Assembly (NCBI RefSeq): GCF_947172395.1
Contig: NC_069086.1
Location: 838,501 to 902,500 of the forward strand
DNA: 64,000 nt
Origin: Bicyclus anynana
Lineage: Eukaryota > Arthropoda > Insecta > Lepidoptera > Nymphalidae
Direction of reading: 5' to 3'
The notes under the pieces: generated by a model
The model's input: the letters and a program-made list of their open reading frames with translations, nothing else
What the model was told of the DNA's origin: nothing
Databases searched by the model: none
In this document: positions 33,839-45,337 of the stretch, piece by piece
Position numbering within the stretch: position 1 is the first letter of the stretch
How the letters are laid out: every line of letters starts with the position of its first letter
Made by a program: the position numbers and the translations under genes

Positions 33839-34081
33839 TGACGGCCTCCGTGGCGCAGTGGTATGCACGGTGGATTTACAAAACGGAGGTCCTGGGTTCG
33901 ATCCCCGGCTAGGCTGATTGAGATTTTCTTAATTGGTCCAGGTCTGGCTGGTGGGAGGCTTCGGCCGTGGCTAGTTACCACCCTACCGGCAAAGACGTAC
34001 CGCAAAGCGATTTAGCGTTCCGGTACGATGCCGTGTAGAAACCGAAAGGGGTGTGGATTTTCATCCTCCTCCTAACAAGTT
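33839..34081 (+). mobile_element. SINE, family B, 3' part cut off at the Jockey element
   Basis: Full head ('gacggcctccgtggcgcagt', ggttcgatccccggctaggc) and body to 'cctcctcctaacaag', then the Jockey 3' end. The piece at 37138-37435 is nearly identical over the shared part, including the uncommon variants gcacgg and ggctaggc. Confidence 0.85.
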
Positions 34082-34208
34082 TTCTCCTTTCTCTTATACT
34101 GTTACTCGGCAATCTGTCATTCGACATTGAGCCGTTCGTCTGTTGGTTAGAGGTTATGGGTCATCAGAAGGAGTAAGTCCATTAACAAATCTCCTATTAT
34201 GCTGTATT

Positions 34209-36854
34209 CTAGCTATTTTTCTTGGCTAGATTTTGAACACTGTTGCGTTTCAGTCTGCAAAAAAGCAGGCTGCCGTCTCCTTCTAGATTGTTTGCCAAGT
34301 CATTGACATGCATTGCTAGTCGCTCCTGATATTTGATACTGTAGCACTGTATTTCCTGTCTGACTGTCTTAACATTAAGATCACTTTGGATATTCTTGTT
34401 ACTTATGTATGGCGGGATGTTAAAAAGACATCTTAAAGCCTTGTTTTGAAATCTTTCCAGTATCTCAATGTTACTTGTACTGGCTGTTCCCCAAAGTTGT
34501 ATACCATAAGTCCAGATCGGCTTCAATATAGCTTTGTATACTGCTAACTTGCTGGTACTATTCAGCTGAGACTTTTTGCCGGTCAGCCAGTACAGGTTTC
34601 TTAATTTTGTGTCAAGCTGTTTGCGCTTAGTCCAAATATGCTTACGCCATGTAAGCCGTCTGTCAAGATGCATGCCAAGATACTTAGCGTCATCTGCCTG
34701 AGGAAGCTCTTCATTAAAGAGTTTTACGGGTGGACATGTTTTTCTGCGAAGTGTAAATGTAACATGTGTGGATTTACTTTGGTTTGCTTTTATACGCCAT
34801 TTTGTTAGCCAATCTTCAATCTCATTTAGATGGATTTGCAGGTTCAGTGAAGCTGCTTCCGGATTTTCGTGTACTGACAGAACAGCGGTATCATCGGCGT
34901 ATGTTGCAGTTGTAGTGTTTTCTTTTATAGGCAAGTCAGCAGTAAACAGAAGATATAGTACGGGGCCCAAAATGCTTCCCTGTGGGACACCAGATTCAAT
35001 ATTGTATAGCGGCGATACTTCATCTTGGCATTTAACTTGGTAGCATCTATTATGCAAATAAGAATCTAGAAGGCAGTGGAATGAGTGTGGTAGGAGCTTT
35101 TTTGTTTTATATAGGAGCCCTTTATGCCAAACTTTATCAAAAGCCTGACCTATATCTATAAAGACAGCAGAACAATACTGTTTGTTTTCTAGGGTTCTGC
35201 TAATGATGTCTACTAGACGGTGAATCTGTTCTACAGTGCCGTGGTGAGAACGAAAACTAAATTGATGGGTTGGAATTATGTCCTGTAAGTAAGGTAGAAG
35301 TCGGTTGAGTAGGACTCTCTCAAATAATTTTCCTAGTATTGGAAGAAGACTTATTGGTCTGTATGATGACGTCTCCTGGGGTGGTTTACTAGGCTTTGGG
35401 ACCATGACCACTTGTGCGATTTTCCACTGGCTAGGGAAATGACCTAGTCGAATACAGGCATTAAAAATAATAACTAGGAGCATGATTCCTTTGTGTGGCA
35501 GTTTTTTTAACAACATATCATCTATTTGGTCATATCCTGGAGCTTTTTTGCCTTTGAGATATGTAATGGCTCGAGTAACTTCTTTTGGAGAACAGCTATT
35601 CAGCGGCAGGCACATTTGGAATGGAGTTTGAAGATATGTATGTACTTCGCTTTCATGAATTTGATCTAAGCTCTGATGGGGTGTAAATACACCATTTAAA
35701 TATTCTGCATATTCTGTAGCTTTTTCTATATTAGATCTAGCCCAAGTTCCATTTCGCTTTTTAATTGGTGGTACATGAGTGTTAGGTCGCTTCATCTTCC
35801 TGGTGGCTTTCCATAGAGAGTAGTCTGTACTTGGTGTAGGTGTTAGTCTCATCAAGTAATTTTGTAGGTTATCATTGTTGTATGTTTTAATAAGATTTTT
35901 TAGTTCCGCCGAGGCTTCATTAAACGCCTTTTTGTTACTTGGGTGTCTTCTATGGTGCCAAGATTTTCTAAGGTTTCGTCGTACCCTAACTTGATCTTTT
36001 ATGGCTTTTGGGTAAATTTGAGCCATGATTTCAGATTCTTTGAGAAATGGGGTAGACTCTTGAGCTGCTGTGTGTAAAAGGATGTTTAATTCTTCAATAT
36101 TTTGTTCAATGTCTTGTTCTGTTTTCAATGGTACTTTTAGATTTATCTTAGAGGAGATTACTTGTTGGTATAGTTTCCAATTTGTTTTTCGATTGTACAA
36201 TCTTGGGACAGGTCTACTATATAATATTTTGCTGCTATAATTTAGAATTACAGGAGTATGGTCTGAAGATAAATCTATGCAGGATTCTACTTTTAGGTAA
36301 TTGCAGCTAATCCCCTTCAAAACATAAAAATCTAGAAGGTCTGGAATTTTATTAGGGTCACTCGGCCAGTATGTTGGAGTGCGCGTTGATGCATATTCTA
36401 AACAAGAGCTTTTCAATGTTTTATACAACTGACGTCCTCTAGTTGTTGTTAGTCTCGATCCCCAGTACGTATGTTTGGAATTCCAATCCCCTCCACATAT
36501 GAATCTAGGGCCAAGAGTAGAGAAATATGTGTTAAAATCGTCAGAAGTTACAGTATGCCTGGGAGGGCAATATACAGCTGAGATAATGATGTCTGTCTTA
36601 TTGTTTTGTATTTTAACTGAGGTGGCTTGAATTTTTTCTTTACAGAAAGCTTCCATTTCAAAATGCTTTATGTTTTTTCTTATAATTATTGCTGTTCCTC
36701 CATGAGTGTTTCCTGATGGGTGGTTTGTCATGTATGTTACATAATTTTTTATTGCTATGTAAGTTTTAGCTGTTGTTCTAGTTTCACTTATTAGTGCTAT
36801 ATCAATGCCTTCAGTATTTAAAAATACCTCAAGTTCAAGCTGACGTTCTCTCAT
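34209..36854 (-). CDS. Jockey LINE ORF2: endonuclease / reverse transcriptase, intact
   Basis: 881 codons from the first ATG, no stop or frameshift. Apurinic-type endonuclease: ISETRT (about 22-27), GGDWNSKH (121-128), PDLLDFYV (171-178) and SSDHTPV (196-202). Reverse transcriptase: KKAPGYDQIDD, SYRPISLLPILGKLFER, FIDIGQAFDKVWHK (about 565-578), GVPQGSILGPVLYLLF (about 620) and catalytic YADD (about 652-655), followed by KYLGMHLDRRLTW. The frame is also open upstream of this ATG: codons to about 36911 read PSKIGNLRIVTWNANG, the usual start of the endonuclease. The true protein probably begins there and overlaps ORF1. Intactness points to a recent insertion; GC and codon use differ little from the surroundings. 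Confidence 0.93.
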   Translation of the reverse strand: MRERQLELEVFLNTEGIDIALISETRTTAKTYIAIKNYVTYMTNHPSGNTHGGTAIIIRKNIKHFEMEAFCKEKIQATSVKIQNNKTDIIISAVYCPPRHTVTSDDFNTYFSTLGPRFICGGDWNSKHTYWGSRLTTTRGRQLYKTLKSSCLEYASTRTPTYWPSDPNKIPDLLDFYVLKGISCNYLKVESCIDLSSDHTPVILNYSSKILYSRPVPRLYNRKTNWKLYQQVISSKINLKVPLKTEQDIEQNIEELNILLHTAAQESTPFLKESEIMAQIYPKAIKDQVRVRRNLRKSWHHRRHPSNKKAFNEASAELKNLIKTYNNDNLQNYLMRLTPTPSTDYSLWKATRKMKRPNTHVPPIKKRNGTWARSNIEKATEYAEYLNGVFTPHQSLDQIHESEVHTYLQTPFQMCLPLNSCSPKEVTRAITYLKGKKAPGYDQIDDMLLKKLPHKGIMLLVIIFNACIRLGHFPSQWKIAQVVMVPKPSKPPQETSSYRPISLLPILGKLFERVLLNRLLPYLQDIIPTHQFSFRSHHGTVEQIHRLVDIISRTLENKQYCSAVFIDIGQAFDKVWHKGLLYKTKKLLPHSFHCLLDSYLHNRCYQVKCQDEVSPLYNIESGVPQGSILGPVLYLLFTADLPIKENTTTATYADDTAVLSVHENPEAASLNLQIHLNEIEDWLTKWRIKANQSKSTHVTFTLRRKTCPPVKLFNEELPQADDAKYLGMHLDRRLTWRKHIWTKRKQLDTKLRNLYWLTGKKSQLNSTSKLAVYKAILKPIWTYGIQLWGTASTSNIEILERFQNKALRCLFNIPPYISNKNIQSDLNVKTVRQEIQCYSIKYQERLAMHVNDLANNLEGDGSLLFCRLKRNSVQNLAKKNS

Positions 36855-36889
36855 CCCATTGGCGTTCCATGTAACTATTCGCAGATTAC

Positions 36890-37137
36890 CTATTTTACTT
36901 GGTTGGTTACAAGAGCCTTGAAAAGTTGGACCATTCGATCCATCATGTTGTCCATCATTTTAGTCATGACTTGCTGAAATTTGTTAAACATAGTGTCTAA
37001 CATTTTTCCTAGGCTGTCTGTTTCATATGAAACAGTATTGGTTGGTCTTGCATTTGGTTTTCTTGTGAATTCGTGATCCCGTTTTACAGCTTCAGCATAG
37101 CTGTCGGGGTTAGTAGAGGTATTGTAATAGTTTGGAG
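36890..37137 (-). pseudogene. Jockey LINE ORF1 (Gag-like), C-terminal remnant
   Basis: Minus frame open from the truncation point to the TAG at 36892-36890. Reads SPNYYNTSTNPDSYAEAVKR and ends in a Met/Lys-rich helix (MLDTMFNKFQQVMTKMMDNM, then MDRMVQLFKALVTNQVK). The zinc-knuckle part is absent. An apparent ATG at 37150 belongs to the flanking SINE, not to ORF1. It precedes ORF2 with a short frame overlap, the usual order in Jockey elements. Confidence 0.75.
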
Positions 37138-37435
37138 AAGTGGTATGCACGGTGGATTTACAAAACGGAGGTCCTGGGTTCGATCCCCGGCTAGGCTGAT
37201 TGAGATTTTCTTAATTGGTCCAGGTCTGGCTGGTGGGAGGCTTCGGCCGTGGCTAGTTACCACCCTACCGACAAAGACGTACCGCCAAGCGATTTAGCGT
37301 TCCGGTACGATGTCGTGTAGAAACCGAAAAGGGGTGGATTTTCATCCTCTCCCTAATAAGTTAGCCCGCTTACATCTTAGACTGCATCATCACTTACCAT
37401 TAGGTGAGATTTTAGTCAAGGGCTAACTTGTAAAG
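37138..37435 (+). mobile_element. SINE, family B, 5' part cut off at the Jockey element
   Basis: Starts abruptly at 'agtggtatgcacggtggatt' within the A-box region and runs to the normal end 'tttagtcaagggctaacttg' plus taaagaat. About the first 130 bases are identical to 33858 onward; only a handful of differences follow. Confidence 0.85.
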
Positions 37436-38734
37436 AATAAATAAGTCTATTTATTTTACTGTCTATGCTTATGCTGTGTTGGGAGTAATAAGATTTTTTT
37501 TGAATCAATCTTGTAGTGTAAAGGAGTCCTTAATAAGCAAGCAAGGCCGTGTTATCGCGACCATGATGAATCGAGGGAAGGGACGGATCAAGCGCGTAGT
37601 ACGGAGTAAGCGGGTTTTAAAAGAAATGGATTGCGGCCATCCATTTCACTAAACTTAAGAACTTTTTAAGTACACTTCTTGGAAACTTTAAGAAATATTG
37701 TCCGGAATTAGTCCATTAAATTTTATATTTTAATAGATGATACTTTTATAACGTAGGGTAATTAATGGAAGTAATTAATGGACTTTTTTAAATGGATTGT
37801 ACCTAATTAATGACGGTGTATGATTTGGGAAATTAAATAGGTATCCTAACTCCTGTATCTTAAAGTAAATATTTTACTATTTTTTAATAATAGTATGGAT
37901 AGTAATTTAATTTTTGTCTTTGAAATATATGTATTAATATAGATGTAACTAATCTATAACTTTTTCTTAGATATCTTTGGCAAGCTGTTGCAAATTTGCT
38001 GCTCGTAATTTGGTTCAATATTAAATTGAAATCATGAGTGTTTGATATTTACCGACAATACCAGATTTAAACAGTGAAAGATATAAGCATGGCGCTGGTG
38101 TTGACTTTCTCAAATAAACTGACATAAATATAAAGCTTCTCTATTAACCATTAAGGTTTAAAACTTAAAGCCACTTGGCTAGGACTGAAGAGGGTTGTTT
38201 TACTGTTGACAAGGAGAGCGAGGGTGAAGCGAAAGAATATTGTTGAGTAGATTTTTAGCTGCCGCATTAAGTCAACGTTAAATAACTAGTGCATAGCTGG
38301 TCAAAGTACATCAAAATAGCTCAAACAAAATCAATAAAAACCACAAAACACTGGCTAAAATAACACGCAAACAACTGCGGTTATAGGAATGAATGTTTCA
38401 CTTAATTAACGCCGGTGTAACGGTTGGGCAATCAAATATAATTAACAATGCATAAATGATTTATTTTGCTATTCTCTACGAAAACTAACTGAAATTTTTC
38501 CAATAGGCAAAGATATCCGAATTAAACATAACTACTCAACGTAAGTTTAAAGCATTAAGCGAAGGCTCTAGTCAGTGTAAGTCAAATTTTCGATTATTTA
38601 TAAAAGTTGAAAGTTTATCTTCTCATACCTTCCACCCTTAGGTAAATACGGTAGACAGACTTAGACCATAATATGGACTATAGTGGTTTTAATATTGTAG
38701 GTAGATAAGTTATGTAAAAATAAAAGTCTTCTTC

Positions 38735-38890
38735 TGGATCCAGTTTTAAGGGATCCGTACCCAAAGGGTAAATCTAGATCATTACTGAGATTACGCTGTC
38801 CGTCCGTCCGCCTGTTATAAGGTATCATGACCTGTGATAGGTAGATAGTTGAAATTTTTATATATTATGTATTTCTGTTGCCGCAATAAA
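38735..38890 (+). repeat. Family K repeat
   Basis: 'gggatccgtacccaaaggg', ctgtccgtccgtccgcctg and 'ataggtagatagttgaaatt'. Related to pieces at 41095-41200, 44585-44720 and 47228-47330. Confidence 0.5.
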
Positions 38891-38907
38891 ACAGAATATA
38901 AATAGCT

Positions 38908-39090
38908 AGCTGACGCCGCGTGGTTCCCATTCCCATATGAATACGGGAATAATACATAGCCTATAGCATTCCTCGATAAATGAGCTATCTAACACTGAAA
39001 GAAATTTTTAAATCGGACCAGTAGTTCCTGAGATTAGCACGTTCAATCAAACAAGCAAACAAACAAACTCTTCAGCATATAATATTAGTA
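38908..39090 (+). repeat. Family F repeat, full
   Basis: 'gctagctgacgccgcgtggt', 'tcccattcccatatgaatac', 'aaatcggaccagtagttcct', 'acaaacaaactcttcagcat' and ataatattagtaagg. Confidence 0.75.
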
Positions 39091-41094
39091 AGGGGATTCC
39101 CATGCAACAAACGTGATATTTTTGCCGTTTTCCTAGAAAATTGGCCGTATCTTTCATTATTTTCGTCTTTACGCCAGACATTTAAAATATAAAGTACAAG
39201 TATATATAAGTAGTACACCAGACGTAGCAACTTGTGACAGGATAATAAATTCGTTCAGCATGAACCAATATGACAGACAAAAAAATATGTATGGACAAAT
39301 AGACAGTATTTATCTAAAAATGTTGTATAAACTAAGCTAAAAAAATAGGTTAACCTAAAACAAACAAAAACTAACAGCGCATAAACAAAACTACAAATCC
39401 AGAGGTAAAATATCGGTCCAGTATATTACAACTATAAATTACTGAAAGCGTATAGAAACAAAAATAACGATTCGTTGAAATCCATTGGGGACAAAATGTA
39501 AACAACGATGGTACATAACCAGTGTCTCAGTTTACTAACTATACAGTTGGAAAACGAAATCGATATCGTAAATTAGGTTTACCTGACACTTATAAAGCAA
39601 AATCCGACGTTGCACGAAAGTGTGGCTGAAAAAGTAACTAACTTATGTATCTCTGTATGTATATGTGTAAGCTAAATATCTTTATTTAAAGATAGACAAC
39701 TCAATAAACACAATTCATCGTTTAACCACATTAGCTACAGGGTTACGAGCCGATCTCAAAATTCATTTCTTGCGACCGCTAGACAGATCATACACACTGG
39801 TTTGTCGTAACACAGCCTGTGTTAACCTACCTAGTTGAAGAAGATAAAACAATATTTATTTCTTGTGGGAAATGTTTAAAAATTAAAAAAAACATCTTAA
39901 TAACATTTAACCTCATCTTCCACGGGACACCTAATAGATGAAATGAAAAACATCTATGTCCGCACTTACATATACAAATATAAAGCTTAGGGTGACGCCA
40001 GGTTAACAGTCGATCTAACTCTCCATACATTATATGATACTTCATATTATAAAAATATATAGTTTTCAAAATACTTACTACAATCTATTTGAAAGAATAT
40101 TTTCGCGTTTTAGATTACTATTCGATTTTTTAACCAACGCTCTCATTGCTAAACTGCGATGCTTTTGTACAACGGATTAATTCTTTTACAGTGCATACAA
40201 GCTACGCTTTCCGTTAATCGTGTGGATTGATTTGCTGATGTGACGTCACAGTCTATAGGTTATTTTTATCCGTTTCCATGAACACGCTTTTACTTCACTG
40301 ATACTGAATTTTTATTATTATTCGCGATTTATTCTCATTGGTCGCTTAAAAACCCACGCAAATAGTAGAACTGTTTGGTTAAGAAAAAACTGTTAAAGTA
40401 AAGGTTATCTGTGTAGGCCCAAGAAACGCATCATGACATAATTATCTCGTGAAAATAAAAAGATATAGTCGACAAATATGGGCCCAACCGGTAATATCGC
40501 TATCCCTTTCGTTGCGATGGGACAAAATTTTCAATCTATTGGTCAATATCATTTTGTCTTCAGGAGATATGTCTAGGCAAACATTTTAGGCATACAGGAT
40601 GACAAGTATTGGTCTAAAGGAGAAGAGAAACTAGGTTAGAATATGTTGTTGTCATGGTTAGAATATTGATTTGATTTTGATTTTGATTCTCTCATCTAGC
40701 TTATCTTTTAAAATCATAACAAAAAATATAGAAAACAGTTTCACAATAACTTACTCTCTGGTGTGGCAGTTTGTCTAAAACCCGTTCCAATATCGTTTTT
40801 ATTCCGAATCCATCGGCTGTCATCAATCAAAGCTTTTCAATTAACGCGTGAATGCAGTGCGGAACGTTTGGGCTTTGTGTTCTAACATTAACGTTTTCAT
40901 TTCTAGTTTCGCGTATAATGGTATTAGATTGTTCGGAATACTGGAACATATTGAAGGAAAGATAAAACTCTACTGTACTGATATGTAAATTGCGATGCGT
41001 GGTGTTAGTTAGATTAAGACTTAAGTCTAAGATTTCCATACTTCGTGAGAACTAAGCACGTACGATAAGAAGCTTATGAATGAAATGATTATAT

Positions 41095-41200
41095 GACGGG
41101 GTATAATACCTTCTTAGTTTTAGAGAAGTTTGTCGTCTGTCTATCAGTCTGTTTGTCAAAACTTTGTCTATTAAAATCCCTCGAAACTGTAAAAAATAAA
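41095..41200 (+). repeat. Family K fragment
   Basis: 'ggggtataataccttcttag', 'gtcgtctgtctatcagtctg' and tttgtcaaaactttgt. Weak. Confidence 0.35.
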
Positions 41201-43458
41201 ATGTACTTATAAAATTACGTTCCATTCATGTCAAATACTTTTACACTCTACTGCACTACAGAGTAACTTCTCGTAGTTCCATTGTAATATTTTTTTTATA
41301 ATTAGGTAAATCAATGTGAATAAAAATGTTACGCAAAGTAAAGCCCATTTTTATTCAAATTCCTTTCTAATGTGTTGAATCAAATACGATTACATTTCAA
41401 TATCAACGTGTTCTCTATTTCAAGCGAAAAATACTGTCGACTATTTGAAATCTTGACTTTATTCAAATTCGTATGATAACGGAAAAGAAAAAGCCTTTTG
41501 TATTTGAAAAGGCTTAGAATTGGAAAGACCCGAGCAGTCCTTATCTCAGTCGTGGGGTCTAAAGGAAGGGGTGAATGAATTTATGTCCAAAAACCTTTCA
41601 AAATATAATACGGACCGATTCATTTTTCTTAAATTTATGACGGTCTTCAAAACCCCGAGGTATTTCAGAAATTAATGAATAAAAAATATTGAATTTTTGA
41701 CTAATTTATTCACGGTTTATAAATTGTTTGTTATAATTAAGTTTTGAAATAGAGCATTGTTTTGAAATGTGCCGAAAATATACCATATTACACTTTGTTT
41801 TAGTTACATTTTTCCTAGCCTTTCAAAATTAAATGAAATCAATGTTATTTTTATTTGGGGAGACGGCTTTTAAAGAACTCAAATGAAAAATTTTGGAACA
41901 CTATCGTAGTAAGTGGTTTACTATTTGTACGAACCACGTTATTCATTCCCGGAATAGGACCTAATTTAGAATACTTTTTAGTTATAAAGCATTAAAATAC
42001 GTAACACGCAATTAACAATCAAACAGACAATATTTTATGAAGCCAACATTTTGCGAGTGGTCTGTAATTGGAAAGGGCGAAATCATTCGGCAAGCGCAAA
42101 TTTTTGGAAGGAATTCTGTCCTTGGGAGGAAATTACATTTATACGAAGTGTGAACAGCGATGAGTGATGCGAGTAAGAGAAGACATATTCGGTTCTCACT
42201 ACGTTCAAAATTTTACTTCAATAAAATTGTTTATCAATAGTACCTACCGTGGTCTTTGGGGTATGATTTAGTATGACCGTAACCTGCGTATATACGTATA
42301 CCTAAACGCCTGACACAGCTGCTGAATATGCTCAATTTCTTAAGCGTCGTAAATACTCGTAATATATAACATTCTAAATAAATACTTTATGATGCTTGCA
42401 TGTGGGGACAAACAATTCTTATTTATTCTTAATTCTTACTTACGGGCAAAATCTATCAAATCTTTGTCACCGCATGACGTGGCAACATAAAGTATTTAGT
42501 TAGAAAGTTATATAGTTAAATATTGTGATACTTATTTTTCTTTTTTAGTTCTTTATGCTTAAGCAGTTAGGTTTTTTATTTTTATAATAATGTATATTTT
42601 ATAATTTATTCATTAATATGTAATTCTATAAAGGTCAAAATGTAAACCAAGTCTATTGTTTACTATCTGAATAGTTCTACATATTTAATTATCAGCCGAT
42701 GGACGATCTATTATAATTTTATAATAGGTACATACCATCACTGAGACCCTATGAGGTCGTATTTGGAAACTGCAGGGTTTTATAGATCTCGTCATTTATT
42801 CATTCGATTATAGTTGAACTAATAATAATTGATGTTTCAGATATCACAATAATCAAAAATCCGTGTGATTGTGTACTAAATAATAGACCATGCGGTCCAG
42901 TACTTTAGTAAAACCATTTTGTAGCTTATAGAACAGCGTTCTGGACTTTGGGGGAATTAAATAGGAATGGATGTATTTGCTCTCGACCCGCGGACACGTA
43001 ATTAGATGTTGTGACAAACGACGGAGACGTATCACTTTCATGATAACATTTCTTTTTGCCGGGCTGTTTAGAGCAGTGGTAATTATTGGTAATTTGGGGA
43101 ACTATTATATCTTTATATCGTTTTTTATGCCGAAATCACTTTTGATGTCGCGGGCGTCCGCTAATACTCATTAAAACGATATTTAATTTTTTTTTTTGTT
43201 TCTGATTTAAATTGAAAAAATTAACTTTTCAATATATTGAAGCAAATGAAGCTACGGTAACACTTTTGATTTGAAAGTTTAGATTTTTATGACTCTTTAA
43301 ATTCTTAATTACCATACAAACGTTTTCCAAAAATAAAATGAGGATTATGTTGAAAATACCAGTACGCTGTACAAATATAATGCATTTAGATTTTTTTATC
43401 TTGTTCATTTACCTACATGAACATTGAATATTAAAAATAACATTCCAAAATTTATCAA

Positions 43459-43528
43459 ACCAACGAAATAACTCTTGATTATTAAAGAGGATTATTCCTC
43501 TTTAATAATCAAGAGTTATTTCGTTGGT
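43459..43528. repeat. Perfect 33-bp hairpin with 4-nt loop
   Basis: Left arm 43459-43491, loop ttat, right arm 43496-43528, with no mismatch. The arms start with accaacgaaataactcttga. Unlike any named repeat here. No other copy in the window. Confidence 0.92.
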
Positions 43529-44584
43529 AATAGCAAAAATAAAAGTCTAGACATAATAGTTATTGTAGACAGAAAATGCCTTTTTTTGTTCCTAAAAATT
43601 GTTATTTCAAACGTAATATAAGAAGCGGCTGGAATGGGTCAGGCTATTTAAAAATCAAATCAGATGGGGGTTTTTATATACTTGGTTCTCGCCATCATTA
43701 TATTACTTGTACCATTCCCAAAAAACAAGCACAGCAAACGTGGATCGTAACACGCAGTAACAAAAGCCTAACAAAAAAGCGGGCAAAATACAAAAAATAC
43801 CTTTTTCGAAGCATTTCGTAATATCGACGGGAGAGCGAATTTTTTTGGTCCTCTTTGTTACCTTTACGGTTGTTCATGTCACAGATTAGAAATCACACAA
43901 AATTCAAAACATTCAATGATATTTTTTCTTTGAAAGGGTCCAAATCAAATTTGCAATATTATTATTTACCAGCTTAAATACGTATATTTGGCTATACATT
44001 TTTACAAGACAATAGTTAAAGAAAAATAAAAAAATATATTAATACGCCATCTAATATTCATTTGTAACCACCCAACATGCTGGCGCCATTAATTATTTGT
44101 ATGGCAAGGCTTCAAAGGATTAATATAACTGCAATAATTATTATAAAAAAAACTGCTAATAAAATATATTTTTTTTATTTTATTCAATCTCCGTTTTGGT
44201 GCGGCAAAATTTTAATAATAGGGCTTTGTATTTTAATAAAAATTTAATAAAATACAATTTTTATTAAAAGTATTTTAGTAAAAATTTAAAAAAAAAATGT
44301 GTTTAAAATCATTTCAGTTATTAAATTATTATCGGCAGCATCACGAATGGCTGTATCACGCATGTGTTATCGGTTGGGCGACTTTCAAACTGTTTGATTG
44401 GTAAACTGTGGACGTGAACCTTAGCAAAGTTCGATATGTCTTTGGTATTCGTTATCGTTGCTAAAGGTCTAGTGGAATCCGGATCAAAAGATAATCCTTG
44501 TGTAACGACTACAAACATTTGTAACTTATTTGAGGATACCATTCATATTAATATTTAGAGGACGAATGTGTGTCCTCTAAACAT

Positions 44585-44720
44585 TTTTTGTACCTCAAAA
44601 AAACGGAACGGAACTAAGTGGTCCTAAAAGATTACTTTGTTGTACATCTATCTGTTTGTCTGGCTGTCAAGACTTTAACCTTAACTCTAAAAGAGGTTTT
44701 GAAACAGTTAGAGCCACTTG
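44585..44720 (+). repeat. Family K fragment
   Basis: 'gtacctcaaaaaaacggaac', 'aagtggtcctaaaagattac', 'tctgtttgtctggctgtcaa' and 'gacttt'. Matches the body of family K. Confidence 0.5.
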
Positions 44721-44889
44721 AAGCTGTGAAAAAAAAAACTTATATATTAACGAAAGATTCAAATTAGTACTTTTTTTATTTTACTCGCTTATTTCTTTTT
44801 CTATCGATTAAAACGAATTAGATGCGGACAAAGTCAGGCGTCTGCATATTATATAATATCAATCTATACAATTAAGAAGTATTAGTTAC

Positions 44890-45337
44890 CTTGGGCAGGT
44901 GCGTAAATGTTCAAATACAGACAATCCTCCGACTGGTTCGTCAGGAAAGGCAATATTCTCTTCAGGTATTCTAATCTCCCTTTTGATATCCTTTTCAGCA
45001 CTGCTGTCTCATTCCTAATGTCAGGTAGTACTTGCGGACACACCGGACTGAACTCCTCCGCGATTTTGACTCCTGACCACTGCGCCCCTGACACCGGGGG
45101 CATGAACCTCAAGGTCCCGACCGGTGGTGAAGCGTAAGGTATACCACGGAAAACTTCTACTGGCTCTAAAAATCTCGATTCTGGTGTCACAATAAAACCT
45201 CTAATATCACCGTACTTAGTCCGAACTACACGAGAGCTTATTAAAGGTATATTTTTGTCTTCCATGGTATCTCCTTTTACAGTCCTCGAAGTGAGTGCAG
45301 GCAGCGTTACGAAGTGGAGTATGATCAGCATTAACAT
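44890..45337 (-). CDS. Neuroligin coding exon 1 (start, signal peptide, esterase-domain start)
   Basis: Encodes residues 1-149 plus the first base of codon 150. The start is the ATG at 45337-45335: it opens a hydrophobic signal peptide (about residues 1-17) and an in-frame TAG lies upstream at 45382-45380. The mature part begins with the family's segment VVRTKYGDIRGFIV, then VFRGIPYASPPVG (about 62-74), FSPVCPQ (Cys100) and NQSEDCLYLNIYAPAQ (Cys139). Cys100 and Cys139 match the first disulfide of the cholinesterase fold. N109-E-T and N134-Q-S are possible N-glycosylation sites. The exon ends CAA-G before the donor GTAACT (44889 down). The match to neuroligins rather than catalytic esterases rests on this segment together with the next exons. 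Confidence 0.95.

Larger units (their letters stand above)
34082..37137 (-). mobile_element. Jockey-type LINE, 5'-truncated with intact ORF2
   Basis: Minus strand, about 3.05 kb. It holds the end of ORF1, a complete ORF2 and a 3' UTR of about 125 bp that ends in a purine-rich tail (agagaaaggagaaaa). Truncated at 37137 inside ORF1. Both ends abut family B SINE sequence, and the two SINE pieces overlap by about 220 bp. That suggests insertion into one SINE with an unusually long target duplication. Confidence 0.88.
24083..44889. other. Neuroligin intron 1, very long, LINE-rich
   Basis: About 20.8 kb. Holds a nested RTE (24352-26261), a Jockey element (34082-37137), SINEs, and family E, F, H and K repeats. 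The stretches 26640-27600, 30680-32200, 32530-33180, 37440-38740, 39100-41090 and 41200-43440 contain nothing I can assign. A perfect 33-bp hairpin lies at 43459-43528. Confidence 0.7.

Noticed and set aside
34768..35043. Plus-strand open frame inside the Jockey element
   Set aside because: Shadow of the intact minus-strand ORF2.
43459..43528. microRNA precursor
   Set aside because: A perfect stem with a 4-nt loop lacks the mismatches and larger loop of typical animal precursors. Kept as a foldback; small-RNA data could reopen this.
43576..43821. 81-codon plus-strand open frame beside the hairpin
   Set aside because: No recognisable domain, lysine-rich as expected of AT-rich chance frames, and no splice or UTR signal.
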